64,000 bases of DNA from Myxococcales bacterium. Its GTDB lineage: Bacteria > Myxococcota_A > Polyangia > Polyangiales > Polyangiaceae. Location of the stretch: assembly GCA_016703425.1 (NCBI GenBank), contig JADJCA010000001.1, positions 310,001 through 374,000 of the forward strand, given 5' to 3'. Positions 32,425-41,171 of this stretch are shown piece by piece (positions within the stretch are counted from its first letter, which is position 1; the number at the start of each line of letters is the position of its first letter). The notes below the pieces were generated by a model. The model ran no database searches and had not been told where the DNA came from. It saw only the letters and a program-made list of their open reading frames with translations. The translations under genes and the position numbers were made by a program.

Positions 32425-33012
32425 TCAGACAGGCCGCTTCGGCACCCAGCGGCGCCCGCTTTCGCAGTCGACGTGATGAAGCTCCACGCCGCTGCGTGAG
32501 ATGTCGATGACGCCGAAGACGATCGGGAGGTCAAAGCGGCGGGGGCCGATGGAGCCAGGGTTGAAGATCACGAAGGGACCGTCTTGGCCAAGGAAGGGCA
32601 CGTGCGAATGGCCACAAATGACCAGCGCAGCGTCCTCGGCGCGCGCCCGGCGGGCCGCGTCGGCGCGGAGCCGCGGTCCGTTGACCGCGATGTGAAGGAG
32701 CAAAATGCGCGTCAGGGACGCACCATCATCGCCGCAGACGTCGACGACGAGCTCGTCGGGCAGCTCCAGGTCATCGATGTTGCCGCGCACCGCCAGTGTC
32801 GGCGCGACCTTGGCAAGGTCAACAACGACCGAGCGGTCTCCGATGTCACCCGCGTGGAGGATGCGGTCTGGGCGCTGCTCGGCGACGAGCGCGGCGCTCC
32901 GCGCGTGCGGCGCGCTGTGCGTGTCGGCGACCACCACGAGGCGCAGCTTGCCACCCGAGAGCGGCAGGGCGACGCGTTCCGTGGTCGTGGTCACGAGGGC
33001 AGGGTAACGCAC
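32425..33012 (-). CDS. YfcE/MJ0936-type metallophosphoesterase
   Basis: 195 aa from GTG at 33012. The calcineurin-like fold is indicated by VVVADTH, HAGDIGD, VRGNID and CGHSH with a metal-coordinating His in LLHI. The family hydrolyses phosphodiesters in vitro; the physiological target is often unknown. It is followed on the same strand by nothing closely linked, and it is 15 bp downstream of the CDP-alcohol phosphatidyltransferase gene, so the two may be one operon. Confidence 0.88.
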   Translation of the reverse strand: MRYPALVTTTTERVALPLSGGKLRLVVVADTHSAPHARSAALVAEQRPDRILHAGDIGDRSVVVDLAKVAPTLAVRGNIDDLELPDELVVDVCGDDGASLTRILLLHIAVNGPRLRADAARRARAEDAALVICGHSHVPFLGQDGPFVIFNPGSIGPRRFDLPIVFGVIDISRSGVELHHVDCESGRRWVPKRPV

Positions 33013-33027
33013 CCGCGCGGTGGCGGC

Positions 33028-33579
33028 CTACGGGAAGGCTCGGTAGAGGCCCACCGCCCGCCGCGCATAGCTGATGGCGGCGATGACACCGGCCGCCCCG
33101 GTCCCCCAGAGCAAGGCGGTCGTGTGCGGCGAGCCGAAGATCGCGAACACGACGGCGGCAAACTGAAGCACCGTCGCGACCTTGCCAGGCACGTTGGCCG
33201 CCGGCGCTTGCACGCGGGCGCGCCGGAGCCGGGCGCTCACGGCGTACCAGACAACGAGCGGAGCCTCGCCGATTTCGCGAGCCCCCAAGAGCAGCGTCGC
33301 CGAGGCCGGGAGGGTGCCCACAACAACGAGCGTCACGACTACGGTGGCGACGAAGAGCTTGTCGGTGAGCCCGTCGATGACGGCCCCGGTGGCCGTCACG
33401 AGGCCGAGGCGGCGGGCCAATGCCCCGTCCACGACGTCGCTCAAGGCGGCGGCCAAGAGCACCGTCGCAGCGAGCCAAGGGTCGTGCACCGCGAAGGGGA
33501 ACAGCAGCGCGAGCGGAACCCTGGACCAGCTGATGAGGCTCGGCAGGCGAACCGCGTCTCTAGCCCGGTAGCGCCCCAC
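33028..33579 (-). CDS. CDP-alcohol phosphatidyltransferase
   Basis: 183 aa. I use the GTG at 33579; an open frame extends upstream without membrane character. The signature DGx2ARx8Gx3Dx3D is complete, in DGALARRLGLVTATGAVIDG then LTD, with 4-5 membrane helices around it. The enzymes transfer a phosphatidyl group from CDP-diacylglycerol to an alcohol (glycerol-phosphate, inositol, choline and so on). The identity of the acceptor cannot be read from the sequence. It is the upstream gene of a pair with the YfcE-like phosphoesterase and divergent from a membrane protein gene. Confidence 0.85.
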   Translation of the reverse strand: MGRYRARDAVRLPSLISWSRVPLALLFPFAVHDPWLAATVLLAAALSDVVDGALARRLGLVTATGAVIDGLTDKLFVATVVVTLVVVGTLPASATLLLGAREIGEAPLVVWYAVSARLRRARVQAPAANVPGKVATVLQFAAVVFAIFGSPHTTALLWGTGAAGVIAAISYARRAVGLYRAFP

Positions 33580-33667
33580 GACGCCTACGTGTGCCTCGCG
33601 CAGTGCATGACCACATCCTACGCGCTTCGCAACCGAGCGGCGCGGCGCGGTATCATCGGGCGCGCGA

Positions 33668-34807
33668 ATGGCAACGACCGTTACGGCCGCACCCCGCTCA
33701 GCCACGGCGGCCGTCCCTGCGGAGAGCGGCACGCGGCGCGCTGTCGAGTTCCTGCTCGTGGGCGGCGCCACGCCGCTCCTGTTCGCCCTCTCCTATGCGC
33801 TGCGGAGGTCCTTCGGACTCGGCCCCACCGAATACGCCATCGGGTTTCTGACCTTCTACGGAGCCCACCTCATCAACGACCCCCACTTCGCGGTCACCTA
33901 CCTGCTCTTTTACAAGAACGCTCGCGGGAGAGCCCTCGGCGACCTGTTCCCACCGTTTCAGCGAGTCCGATACCTCCTCGCGGGCTTCGTGGTGCCGCTC
34001 GTGCTCGCTCTCTGGGCTGCGTATGCGCTGTCATCGCGTTCGGCGTTCGCCCTTGGTCTGCTCATCCAGCTCATGTTCTTCCTCGTCGGCTGGCACTACG
34101 TCAAGCAGGGCTTCGGCGTCATGACCGTGCTCGCCGCGCGGCGAGGTGTTCGTTTCGATCCCGCAGAGCGACGCGTCCTGCTTGCCCACGCGTTTTTGGG
34201 GTGGGCCTACGCCTGGGCCAGCCCCTTCGACCCGGGGCGGGCCATTGAAGAGAAGGGCGTCGTCTACTGGAGCGTGCGCCACCCCGCGGGGCTCGAGGCC
34301 CTGACGCGCACGCTCTGCTTCGCCAGCGCCGCCGTGGTCGTCGTCATGCTCGCCCGGAAGTGGCGCCGCGAGGGCGCGCTTCCCATCGCGACGCCGCTCA
34401 CCGCGTTCCTCGTCAGCGTCTGGACCTGGTCGATCTATTCGAGCGCCGATCCGCTGGTGCGGTACGTCATCCCCGCGCTGCATTCCGTGCAGTATCTCTA
34501 TTTCGTGTGGCTGTTGCGGCGCGGCGAAGCCGTCGAACGCGAGGGACCTCCCTGGTTCGAGACGTCGGCGCAGGTACGGATGGGCATCCTGGCGGTCTCG
34601 GCGTTGGCGCTCGGGTGGGTGCTCTTCCACGGCGCGCCGACAGCGCTCGATGACCTCCTCGTGCCGAAGAAGTCACGCCTCACGGACATGGGCCCCACGC
34701 CCTACTTCGCCGCGCTCTACGCCTTCGTGAACATCCACCACTACTTCATGGACTTCGTCATCTGGCGCAGGGAAAACCCCGAGACGCGGTATTTGACCGC
34801 GGTCTAA
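33668..34807 (+). CDS. Polytopic membrane protein with conserved His clusters, unknown function
   Basis: 379 aa from the ATG at 33668. About 10 hydrophobic segments cover most of the protein. Notable motifs are GAHLINDPHFAVTY, GWHYVKQGFG and NIHHYFMDFVIWR, with several His residues and one Asp at the edges of helices; such patterns could coordinate a metal, as in membrane hydroxylases or rhomboid-independent enzymes. I do not recognise a known family. It is divergent from the CDP-alcohol transferase with an 88-bp gap and convergent with a Cys-rich lipoprotein. Confidence 0.7.
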   Translation: MATTVTAAPRSATAAVPAESGTRRAVEFLLVGGATPLLFALSYALRRSFGLGPTEYAIGFLTFYGAHLINDPHFAVTYLLFYKNARGRALGDLFPPFQRVRYLLAGFVVPLVLALWAAYALSSRSAFALGLLIQLMFFLVGWHYVKQGFGVMTVLAARRGVRFDPAERRVLLAHAFLGWAYAWASPFDPGRAIEEKGVVYWSVRHPAGLEALTRTLCFASAAVVVVMLARKWRREGALPIATPLTAFLVSVWTWSIYSSADPLVRYVIPALHSVQYLYFVWLLRRGEAVEREGPPWFETSAQVRMGILAVSALALGWVLFHGAPTALDDLLVPKKSRLTDMGPTPYFAALYAFVNIHHYFMDFVIWRRENPETRYLTAV

Positions 34808-34831
34808 GACGCGCCCGAGCTCGTCCGCGCC

Positions 34832-35596
34832 CTAAGGCGAACAAAAAAACTTCCCCAGCGCCGCCGCCGCCAGTTCAATCGACGCACCGCTCGCGCAGCC
34901 CTCCGCAGGTTGTCCCGGCGCGAGCTCCGCCTTGATGCACTCGGCCGCCGTTGCGTACGACTTGCAGGTCGTCTTGCCCGCCGCGTCAAGGCACTTCGTG
35001 TATTCGACGACTTGGGCGTGCGTCGACACGGGGCAGGTCGGTCCACACGAAGCGGCGGTGCATTGGGCGAGCGCTTGCGCTTTTGCGCCGCAGCCGCTGG
35101 CGCTCTTCTGCCCCGTCACGAGCGCGACGCATCCCTCAACGTTGGCCGTGATGGCGTCGGTGCCGAGCTTCACGAAGGGGCCGTAGGCCGCGTCGGTGAT
35201 GTCGGAGAGGAGGCAGTCTCTGCAGAGTGCATTCGTCGGTGCATCCACGAACGAGACGCACGTCGGGCTGTTGGCGGCAGGCCCAAAGAAGCAGCCGGCG
35301 AAGGAGTCCACCTGACCCGCGGTGCACACGGTCTGGCGATTCTTGGGCGGCTTCCACTGCGGGGCGAACGTCGTGACATCACCGGCTTTGCAAACCAACG
35401 CCGCGTCGGGGGTCGGTTGGGAGGCCGCGTCGCCCGTCGGCAGGACGCCGGAGCCGCCATCGCAGGCCCCGCCGTCGCAAGTCGGTCGGGGCCCGCCCTC
35501 GGTGAGGACGCTCGTGTCGAGGCATCCAATGACGTGAACCTGCCCGCACAGCGCCAGCACACCTGCGCCGACCTTGAGCCGCACCGAGCGAACCAT
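34832..35596 (-). CDS. Cys-rich lipoprotein of unknown function
   Basis: 254 aa from the ATG at 35596. The signal peptide ends VIGC (lipobox). A linker with GGACDGGSGVLPTGDAASQ follows, then a domain of about 190 residues with at least 16 cysteines, including CRDCLLSD, CGAKAQALAQCTAASCGPTC and a C-terminal CASG ... FFCS. No enzymatic motif seen. It belongs with the other disulfide-rich surface lipoproteins of this window. It is divergent from the 142-aa lipoprotein with about 207 bp between them. Confidence 0.72.
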   Translation of the reverse strand: MVRSVRLKVGAGVLALCGQVHVIGCLDTSVLTEGGPRPTCDGGACDGGSGVLPTGDAASQPTPDAALVCKAGDVTTFAPQWKPPKNRQTVCTAGQVDSFAGCFFGPAANSPTCVSFVDAPTNALCRDCLLSDITDAAYGPFVKLGTDAITANVEGCVALVTGQKSASGCGAKAQALAQCTAASCGPTCPVSTHAQVVEYTKCLDAAGKTTCKSYATAAECIKAELAPGQPAEGCASGASIELAAAALGKFFCSP

Positions 35597-35803
35597 TGGC
35601 ACTAGCTTACGCGCGGCAAACTCTGGCGTCATGGAAGGCCCCAACGAGCTGATCCGGCGCCAGGCTCGCCCCCGATCCAGTAGGCAGAGGTCGCCAATGT
35701 GCGTACGCAGCTTGGCCACGAGGGCTTTCGTCGCGGGCGCCTGCCCGCGTGAGATCAACGCGACGTCGGCGCTTGGGCCCGAAGCTTGCTCCGAAGAAGG
35801 AGG

Positions 35804-36232
35804 ATGCGTCGCTCCTTGGCACCCCTGCTCGCCTTCGCCGCCGTCACGTCGGCGTGCACGGTCGGGCTGCCAGACACGACCGACAGCGTCGACGCGGGGA
35901 CTATGCACCCGTTGGCGCAGGCGCTCGGGCGTGACGAGCTCGTTGGCCACTACGACACCAACTGGGGGCCACTCACGTTGTCCGTCGCCGACAACGGCAC
36001 CGGCCTGGTCGGCTACTACGGCACGCCGTCAGAGCCGTCTCGCTTTGGCGAAGGACGACTCGCCGGCACCGTGTCCGGCGCACGGTTCACATACATCTGG
36101 GTAGGCGACGACTCGGGCAAGCGCGGCCGTGGCTACTTCGAGCGCGGAGAGGCCGGGCGGGCGATCACGGGAATGTGGGGCTACGGCGACAGCGACACAG
36201 ACGGCGGCTCGTGGGCCGGCACGAGGCGCTAG
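35804..36232 (+). CDS. Small lipoprotein of unknown function
   Basis: 142 aa from the ATG at 35804, with AAGGAGG just upstream. The signal peptide ends VTSAC (lipobox). The mature part contains a beta-rich domain of about 90 residues (LVGHYDTNWGPLTLSVADNG, FGEGRLAGTVSGARFTYIWV, GYFERGEAG). The pattern resembles a small lipocalin-like or repeat beta barrel but I cannot name a family. Convergent with the alpha-oxoamine synthase. Confidence 0.65.
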   Translation: MRRSLAPLLAFAAVTSACTVGLPDTTDSVDAGTMHPLAQALGRDELVGHYDTNWGPLTLSVADNGTGLVGYYGTPSEPSRFGEGRLAGTVSGARFTYIWVGDDSGKRGRGYFERGEAGRAITGMWGYGDSDTDGGSWAGTRR

Positions 36233-36245
36233 GCGTTGCCGGCCC

Positions 36246-37478
36246 TCACGCGGTTTCCATCGGGCCGATCTCTTCGCCGGAGAGGACGAAGAACGCTTCG
36301 CCGTAGCTCTTGAGCAACTCCAAGGCGAGGTCGATGTCTTCTTGCGTGTGGCCTCGGGTCACGTTGACGCGAAGGCGCTCTTCGCCGTGTTTGACCGCCG
36401 GATAGGTGATGGGCACCATCATCACCCCGCACTCAAGGAGCGCCACGTGCATGAACAGCGTCTTGCGCTCCTCGCGACACATGACCGGCATGATGTGCGT
36501 GTTCGAGGCTCCGAGATCGAAGCCGATGCTCGTGAGCTGGCTGCGCATGTAGCCGGCCTTTTGGTGGAGCTCCTTGACGAGCGCCGGGCCTTCCAGCTCG
36601 AGCATGTCCAAGATGGTGCTCGCGGCGGCCACCACGGGCACCGGCAACGATGCACTGAAGAGGAACGAGCGCGCCGTGTGCTTGATGTACTCGACGACCT
36701 CAGTCGACCCGAGCAAGAGTCCGCCGATGCCGCCAAAGGTCTTGGAGAAGGTCGAGACCACGACGGGCACCTTCCCGACGAGGTTCATCTCTTCAAGAAT
36801 GCCCGTGCCGCGCTCGCCGAGCGTGCCCGTGCCGTGGGCGTCGTCGACGACGAGGACCGCGTCGTACTTGGCGCAGATGTCGACAAACTCGGTCAGGTGG
36901 GCGCGATCGCCGTCGAGTGAGTAAATCCCCTCAACGACCACGAGCGCGTTCTTCCGCTCGCGCGTGGAGAGGATGCGCTCGAGGCTCTTGGCCGAGTTGT
37001 GGTTGAAGAAGCGGACCTCGCAGCCGTTTTTCGGGATGCCCGCGGCGAGGAACGTCCCGTCGAGGATGCAGGCGTGGCTCAAGCTGTCGAGGACGATGGT
37101 CGTATCTTTGTCGGCGAGCGACACGAGCGTACCGAGCATCGCCTGATACCCGGTGGTGAACATGAGGCAGCTTTCGAAGCCAAACCACTTGGCGAGGCGC
37201 TTCTCGAGTTCCACGTGCTCGACCGTCGTGGCCTGAACGCGAGAGCTCGAAAGGCCGCAGGCGTACTTCTCAACGGCGCGGATGGACGCGGCCTTGACCT
37301 TCGGGTGATTGGTGAGGCCGAGGTAGTCGTTGGAGCTGAAGTTGACGATGGGGCGCCCAGCAATTTGGGTGTGCAGGCCGCCGGTCTCGAACTCGCGGAA
37401 GTAGGGGTAGACCTGATTTTCCCGAGCTTCGCGCACGCGCGCGAGCTCTTTGCGTGCCTTTTCGTCGATGAAGCTCAC
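36246..37478 (-). CDS. Alpha-oxoamine synthase (PLP-dependent acyl-CoA:amino acid C-acyltransferase)
   Basis: 410 aa. I choose the GTG at 37478 since CAGAGG lies 5-9 nt upstream; the reading frame continues to 37505. The fold-type I PLP site is STFSKTFGGIGG (Schiff-base Lys), with DDAHGTGTLG (PLP-stacking His partner and Asp) and SNDYLGL near the N-terminus. The family comprises KBL, BioF, HemA/ALAS and serine palmitoyltransferase. Here the usual glycine-rich GSGxSR block reads ACGLSSSRV, so the assignment between serine palmitoyltransferase-like and BioF-like is open. The gene is alone; no bioAD or acyl-carrier gene is adjacent. Confidence 0.85.
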   Translation of the reverse strand: MSFIDEKARKELARVREARENQVYPYFREFETGGLHTQIAGRPIVNFSSNDYLGLTNHPKVKAASIRAVEKYACGLSSSRVQATTVEHVELEKRLAKWFGFESCLMFTTGYQAMLGTLVSLADKDTTIVLDSLSHACILDGTFLAAGIPKNGCEVRFFNHNSAKSLERILSTRERKNALVVVEGIYSLDGDRAHLTEFVDICAKYDAVLVVDDAHGTGTLGERGTGILEEMNLVGKVPVVVSTFSKTFGGIGGLLLGSTEVVEYIKHTARSFLFSASLPVPVVAAASTILDMLELEGPALVKELHQKAGYMRSQLTSIGFDLGASNTHIMPVMCREERKTLFMHVALLECGVMMVPITYPAVKHGEERLRVNVTRGHTQEDIDLALELLKSYGEAFFVLSGEEIGPMETA

Positions 37479-37617
37479 GAAAACCTCTGCGCCAAGCGGG
37501 ACCACGGGGCCCTAGCAACCTGAGCCGTTGGTTAGCACCGATCAGACGGTGGCTCAAAGGCGTCCGACGCGAACCGCGCGAAAGGATGGGCTCCGCCGCC
37601 TCGGAGGCAGCTCCGAC

Positions 37618-39795
37618 TCAGAGGTCCAAGTTGCCCGATGGGGCATCGAGGCCCACGGCGCGCTCGCGCGTGGGCTCCTTGTCCTTCTTCCAGAGGGACC
37701 CGGCGAGGTCCTCGTCGTGGTTCGCGACGCGGTAGCTGGACTTACCCGATGCCTTCACGAAGACCGCGAGCGTGGAGGCCGTCACCTTGTCCGTCGCAAC
37801 GGTGGTCGCGAAGGCTGCCGCGGAGGCCGCCTGAAAGGCGTCGTCGCCGCCTCGCGCGAGGTAGAGGCCCGCGCCGCCCATGCTGCCGGCGCCAAGCGCC
37901 AGCGTGGGCGCTCGGACTGCGTCCTTTCCGCCCAGGTCGAGAAACACTCCCGCGCCGTAATCGTGGCCGACGCCGAGAGCCGTTCGGATGGGTGTGTAAA
38001 CTGCATTAAAGCGATCGTCGCCGCCCTCGTCGACGAGAACCCCGAAGGCACGGTGACTGCCCGCACCCTGGGCATACGCAAGCGCGTCGTAGCGGTCGTT
38101 GCCGCCGCCGTCGAACAGCATGCCAAGGCCCTCCTCGAGACCACCCCCCTGGGCGAACGCGCCGGCCTCGTAGCGATCGTCGCCGGCGAGGTCCGCCAGG
38201 AGCCCGAGGCCGCCGGCACCGACGCCGTCGCCCGAGAGGCCGCGCCGGCCTTCGCCGAAGCCTTGCACCGCGCTGTGGTTCGGCTTTGCCGACGCGCGGA
38301 CGTAGGAGTCCGGATCGGCGGGGTACAAGAGCTCGCCGCCGAGCTTCGGGTCGCCCGGGTTGGCGCGCGTCGCGTCGTTCCCGCTCACATCGAGGAGTAG
38401 GCCCGTCCCGCGGGCGGCGCCGTAGCCTTGTGAACGCGTAAAGACGCGCCGCTGATCGTTGCCCGAAGCATCCATGAGGATGCCGAGGCCCGCCACCGCG
38501 GCGCCCTGCGACAAGGTCTCGGCGGCGAAGTCATCGTCGCCACCGTCATCGAAGGCGAGGCCTACGCCAAACGCCGCCGCGCCCTGCGAGAGTGCGAGCG
38601 AGCGATACACGTCCTTGCCGGCGCCGAGGTCAAACATGAGCCCGATGCCCATGAAGGCGCCGCCTTGGCGCGCCGTGCGCGATTTCGTGCGCCCCTCGGC
38701 TAGGCGCCCGCTGGCGTCGGCGGGCAGACGGGTCTTCGTCCCCTTGTCGCCCTCCACGTAGCCGTAGCGATCGTTGCCCGCGAGGTCCACGAGCACAGAG
38801 ACGCGCTGCGTCGGGCTGGCGGCCCCCGCGGGAACGAGGAGGACGTCGTCGCCTCCGGTGTCGAGCCAGAACGCGACGGGCCTCGTCACGGCGCGCGTCT
38901 CGTGGCCCCTGGGGCCTCGCACGACGATGTCGCCAAGGCGCGTCGGGATCGTCACGTCGGGCACATCACGGCCCGCATAGCGCATGAGGTTCGCGCTCTC
39001 CACGGCGTAGCTGAGCTTCGCAGCCGCGAGCGTCAGCGCCGAATCATCGAAAGCCGCGACCGACGCGAGCTGCTCCGCCGACGGGGCCGTGGGCGCTGAG
39101 TAGAGGACCCAGTTGGTGTAGTGCTCGAAAGCGTTGCGATCGGCTGGCGGCAAGAGGCGCGCGACCTCGTCAAAGGCGCCGGCGAGCGCGAGGACGATGC
39201 CGCCGAGATCGCGCGCCATGTCCGGCGGCAGCGACGCGGCGGCTTCTAGCGCGGCGGCACGATCGGCGTCGGCGAGGAGGCCCGTCCCGAGGGCGCCGAC
39301 AAGATCCTTTTGCGGCGAACGTGGCCAACACGTCGGGGCCTGTCCGCGCAGCGTCGTGATCACGCGACTCGCGGGCGCTGCGAGGCGGACGCGCGCGCCC
39401 AACGTTTGGGCCAGCGTCCGCGCCGCTACCGTCTGACGCAGGGGTCCTGCTAACGCGGCCGCCAGACTCGGGCTCCGGAGAGGACTGGCGGGGATGAGGG
39501 CAGCCGCGGGATCGACACCGAAGCGGCACCGGTCCAAGGACAGCGCCGCCAATGCGTCGTCTAGCGCATCGGAGCCGTCGCAGCCGAGAGCGGGAGCCAA
39601 GGGTGCGCCGTCGAGACAGATCTCGTCGAAGGTCACCGCCGAACTTGTCCCCGCGTCTGCGGCAACGCTCAACGTGCCCTTCGCCGGCGCGTTGCCCACC
39701 TCGCCAACCTCCTCCGGGGCGCTCGCACACCCGCCGAGGACGAGCGCGACCAGCGCGACGTCTCTCGGACGAAGGAGCGTTCGAAGAGGGGGCAA
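37618..39795 (-). CDS. Lipoprotein with about ten 26-27-residue Gly/Asp repeats
   Basis: 725 aa from a TTG at 39795, 6 nt after AGGAG. The signal region ends VLGGC (lipobox). Residues 20-390 form an unrecognised domain. From about 390 to 690 there are about ten imperfect repeats with the pattern S/A-Q-G ... G-x-G-x-L-x-D-x-x-G-x-D-x-Y (for example SQGAAAFGVGLAFDDGGDDD, AQGGGLEEGLGMLFDGGGND, AQGAGSHRAFGVLVDEGGDD). The Gly/Asp periodicity suggests a beta-solenoid or a calcium-binding repeat. Surface attachment is likely from the lipobox. The family is not known to me. It is between the alpha-oxoamine synthase gene and the MFS gene, on the same strand as both. Confidence 0.7.
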   Translation of the reverse strand: MPPLRTLLRPRDVALVALVLGGCASAPEEVGEVGNAPAKGTLSVAADAGTSSAVTFDEICLDGAPLAPALGCDGSDALDDALAALSLDRCRFGVDPAAALIPASPLRSPSLAAALAGPLRQTVAARTLAQTLGARVRLAAPASRVITTLRGQAPTCWPRSPQKDLVGALGTGLLADADRAAALEAAASLPPDMARDLGGIVLALAGAFDEVARLLPPADRNAFEHYTNWVLYSAPTAPSAEQLASVAAFDDSALTLAAAKLSYAVESANLMRYAGRDVPDVTIPTRLGDIVVRGPRGHETRAVTRPVAFWLDTGGDDVLLVPAGAASPTQRVSVLVDLAGNDRYGYVEGDKGTKTRLPADASGRLAEGRTKSRTARQGGAFMGIGLMFDLGAGKDVYRSLALSQGAAAFGVGLAFDDGGDDDFAAETLSQGAAVAGLGILMDASGNDQRRVFTRSQGYGAARGTGLLLDVSGNDATRANPGDPKLGGELLYPADPDSYVRASAKPNHSAVQGFGEGRRGLSGDGVGAGGLGLLADLAGDDRYEAGAFAQGGGLEEGLGMLFDGGGNDRYDALAYAQGAGSHRAFGVLVDEGGDDRFNAVYTPIRTALGVGHDYGAGVFLDLGGKDAVRAPTLALGAGSMGGAGLYLARGGDDAFQAASAAAFATTVATDKVTASTLAVFVKASGKSSYRVANHDEDLAGSLWKKDKEPTRERAVGLDAPSGNLDL

Positions 39796-39830
39796 GGTAC
39801 GTCTCCTAGAACGTCCCTCGCGCGCGGGTC

Positions 39831-41108
39831 TTAAGCGCTTGGGACTGCTTTCGTGCGCGGCACGCGCCACCAGAAGAGTGCGCTCAGCGCGATGCCCACG
39901 GGCAGCACTTGCATGGCGATGCGCAGCGGCAGCTGATCGGCGAGGAAGCCAACGGCGGCGGGGGACCACAAATCGCCGAGGAGGTGGATCAGAAGAATCG
40001 TGAGGGCCATGGCGCTCGCGCGGCGGCCTTCCGGCACGGCGCGCAAGATGGCCGCGTTGATGGGCGAGGTGGCCGCGAAGAGTCCGACCTCGCAGATGAA
40101 CGCCACAACGAAGAACTCCGTGGAGCTCCGCGCGAGGAACGCGAGCATCGCAGCGGGCGCGGCGATGATGCCGCCCCACGCCGAGACGCGCAGGTAGCCG
40201 CGCACCATGCCGTCTTCGCCGGCGAGCTTCTTCCCGGCGCGATCTCCGAGCGTTCCACCGAGCCACGTACCCACGGCGCCACCAATGACGGTGACGGCGC
40301 CGAAAAGCACATTGGCACGTCCGAGCGAGAGGCCGTGCGTCGCGTAGAGGAACTTCGGCGCCCAGAACGCGAAAGCCCCGACAGCCGCCGTCTGCGCGCA
40401 ATAGCCAAACACGGCGGCCCGATAGAGCGGGATCTCGAGGAGCGGCGAGACAGACGTCAGCTTGGCGTCGGCGCGCGCAAAGAGCCGGGTCACGCCGGCG
40501 AAGAGCGGACGGAGCTCGGCAAGTACGGACACGCGCACCGGCGCGAGGACACGCGCCGGCTCCACGATGGCGAGGCACGAGAGGGCCAGGAGGATGCCGG
40601 GGCCGCCGGCGATGAAGAACGCCGAGCGCCAGCCGAAGGCCTGGGCCGCTGGGCCCCCCATGAGGTACCCCAGCGCCGAGCCGATGGGCGTTGCCGCGAA
40701 GAAGATGGCGAGCCAGCGCCCCTTCTTCTCCATCGGCGCGAGGTCGTCGATGAGCGTCGGCGCGATGGTCGCGTAGCTAGCCTCTCCAACGCCGACGAAC
40801 GCGCGCGCGATGAAGAGCGACACGGTCCCCGTAGCCAGCCCCGACATCACCGTTGCGACGCTCCAGACACAAACGCCGAGCGCGAGGAGCGGCGTGCGCC
40901 GTCCGCGATCCGCGAGGGAGCCGAACAGCGGACTCGCCAGGAAGTAGCTCACCATGAAGACGGCGCCGAGCAGACCCGCCGTGAAGTTCGAGAGGTGCAG
41001 ATCCTCCTGGATCTTGGGGAGCACCGCCGAGAGCACGTACCGGTCGAGGTAGTTGAGGAGGTTCAGGCCCGTTAACAGGGCCAAGACCTTCGCGGGGCTC
41101 TTGATCAT
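39831..41108 (-). CDS. MFS transporter, spinster-like
   Basis: 425 aa with 12 predicted membrane helices. N-terminal features LLNYLDRYVLSAVLPKIQED (a common start of spinster-type and sugar-phosphate MFS proteins), SPLFGSLADRGRRTPLL (motif A), FVGVGEASYATIAPTLIDDL, and a second-half GGTLGDRAGKKLA. The spinster branch moves lipids, sphingosine-like compounds or organic anions in other organisms. The substrate here is unknown. It lies next to the TetR regulator on the same strand (63-bp gap), a common arrangement for a drug or metabolite exporter. Confidence 0.87.
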   Translation of the reverse strand: MIKSPAKVLALLTGLNLLNYLDRYVLSAVLPKIQEDLHLSNFTAGLLGAVFMVSYFLASPLFGSLADRGRRTPLLALGVCVWSVATVMSGLATGTVSLFIARAFVGVGEASYATIAPTLIDDLAPMEKKGRWLAIFFAATPIGSALGYLMGGPAAQAFGWRSAFFIAGGPGILLALSCLAIVEPARVLAPVRVSVLAELRPLFAGVTRLFARADAKLTSVSPLLEIPLYRAAVFGYCAQTAAVGAFAFWAPKFLYATHGLSLGRANVLFGAVTVIGGAVGTWLGGTLGDRAGKKLAGEDGMVRGYLRVSAWGGIIAAPAAMLAFLARSSTEFFVVAFICEVGLFAATSPINAAILRAVPEGRRASAMALTILLIHLLGDLWSPAAVGFLADQLPLRIAMQVLPVGIALSALFWWRVPRTKAVPSA

Positions 41109-41171
41109 CGGCGCGACGGACCATACCCGAGGTAACAGACCGCTCGCGCCGGAATCACCGTGCCGGCGTGA

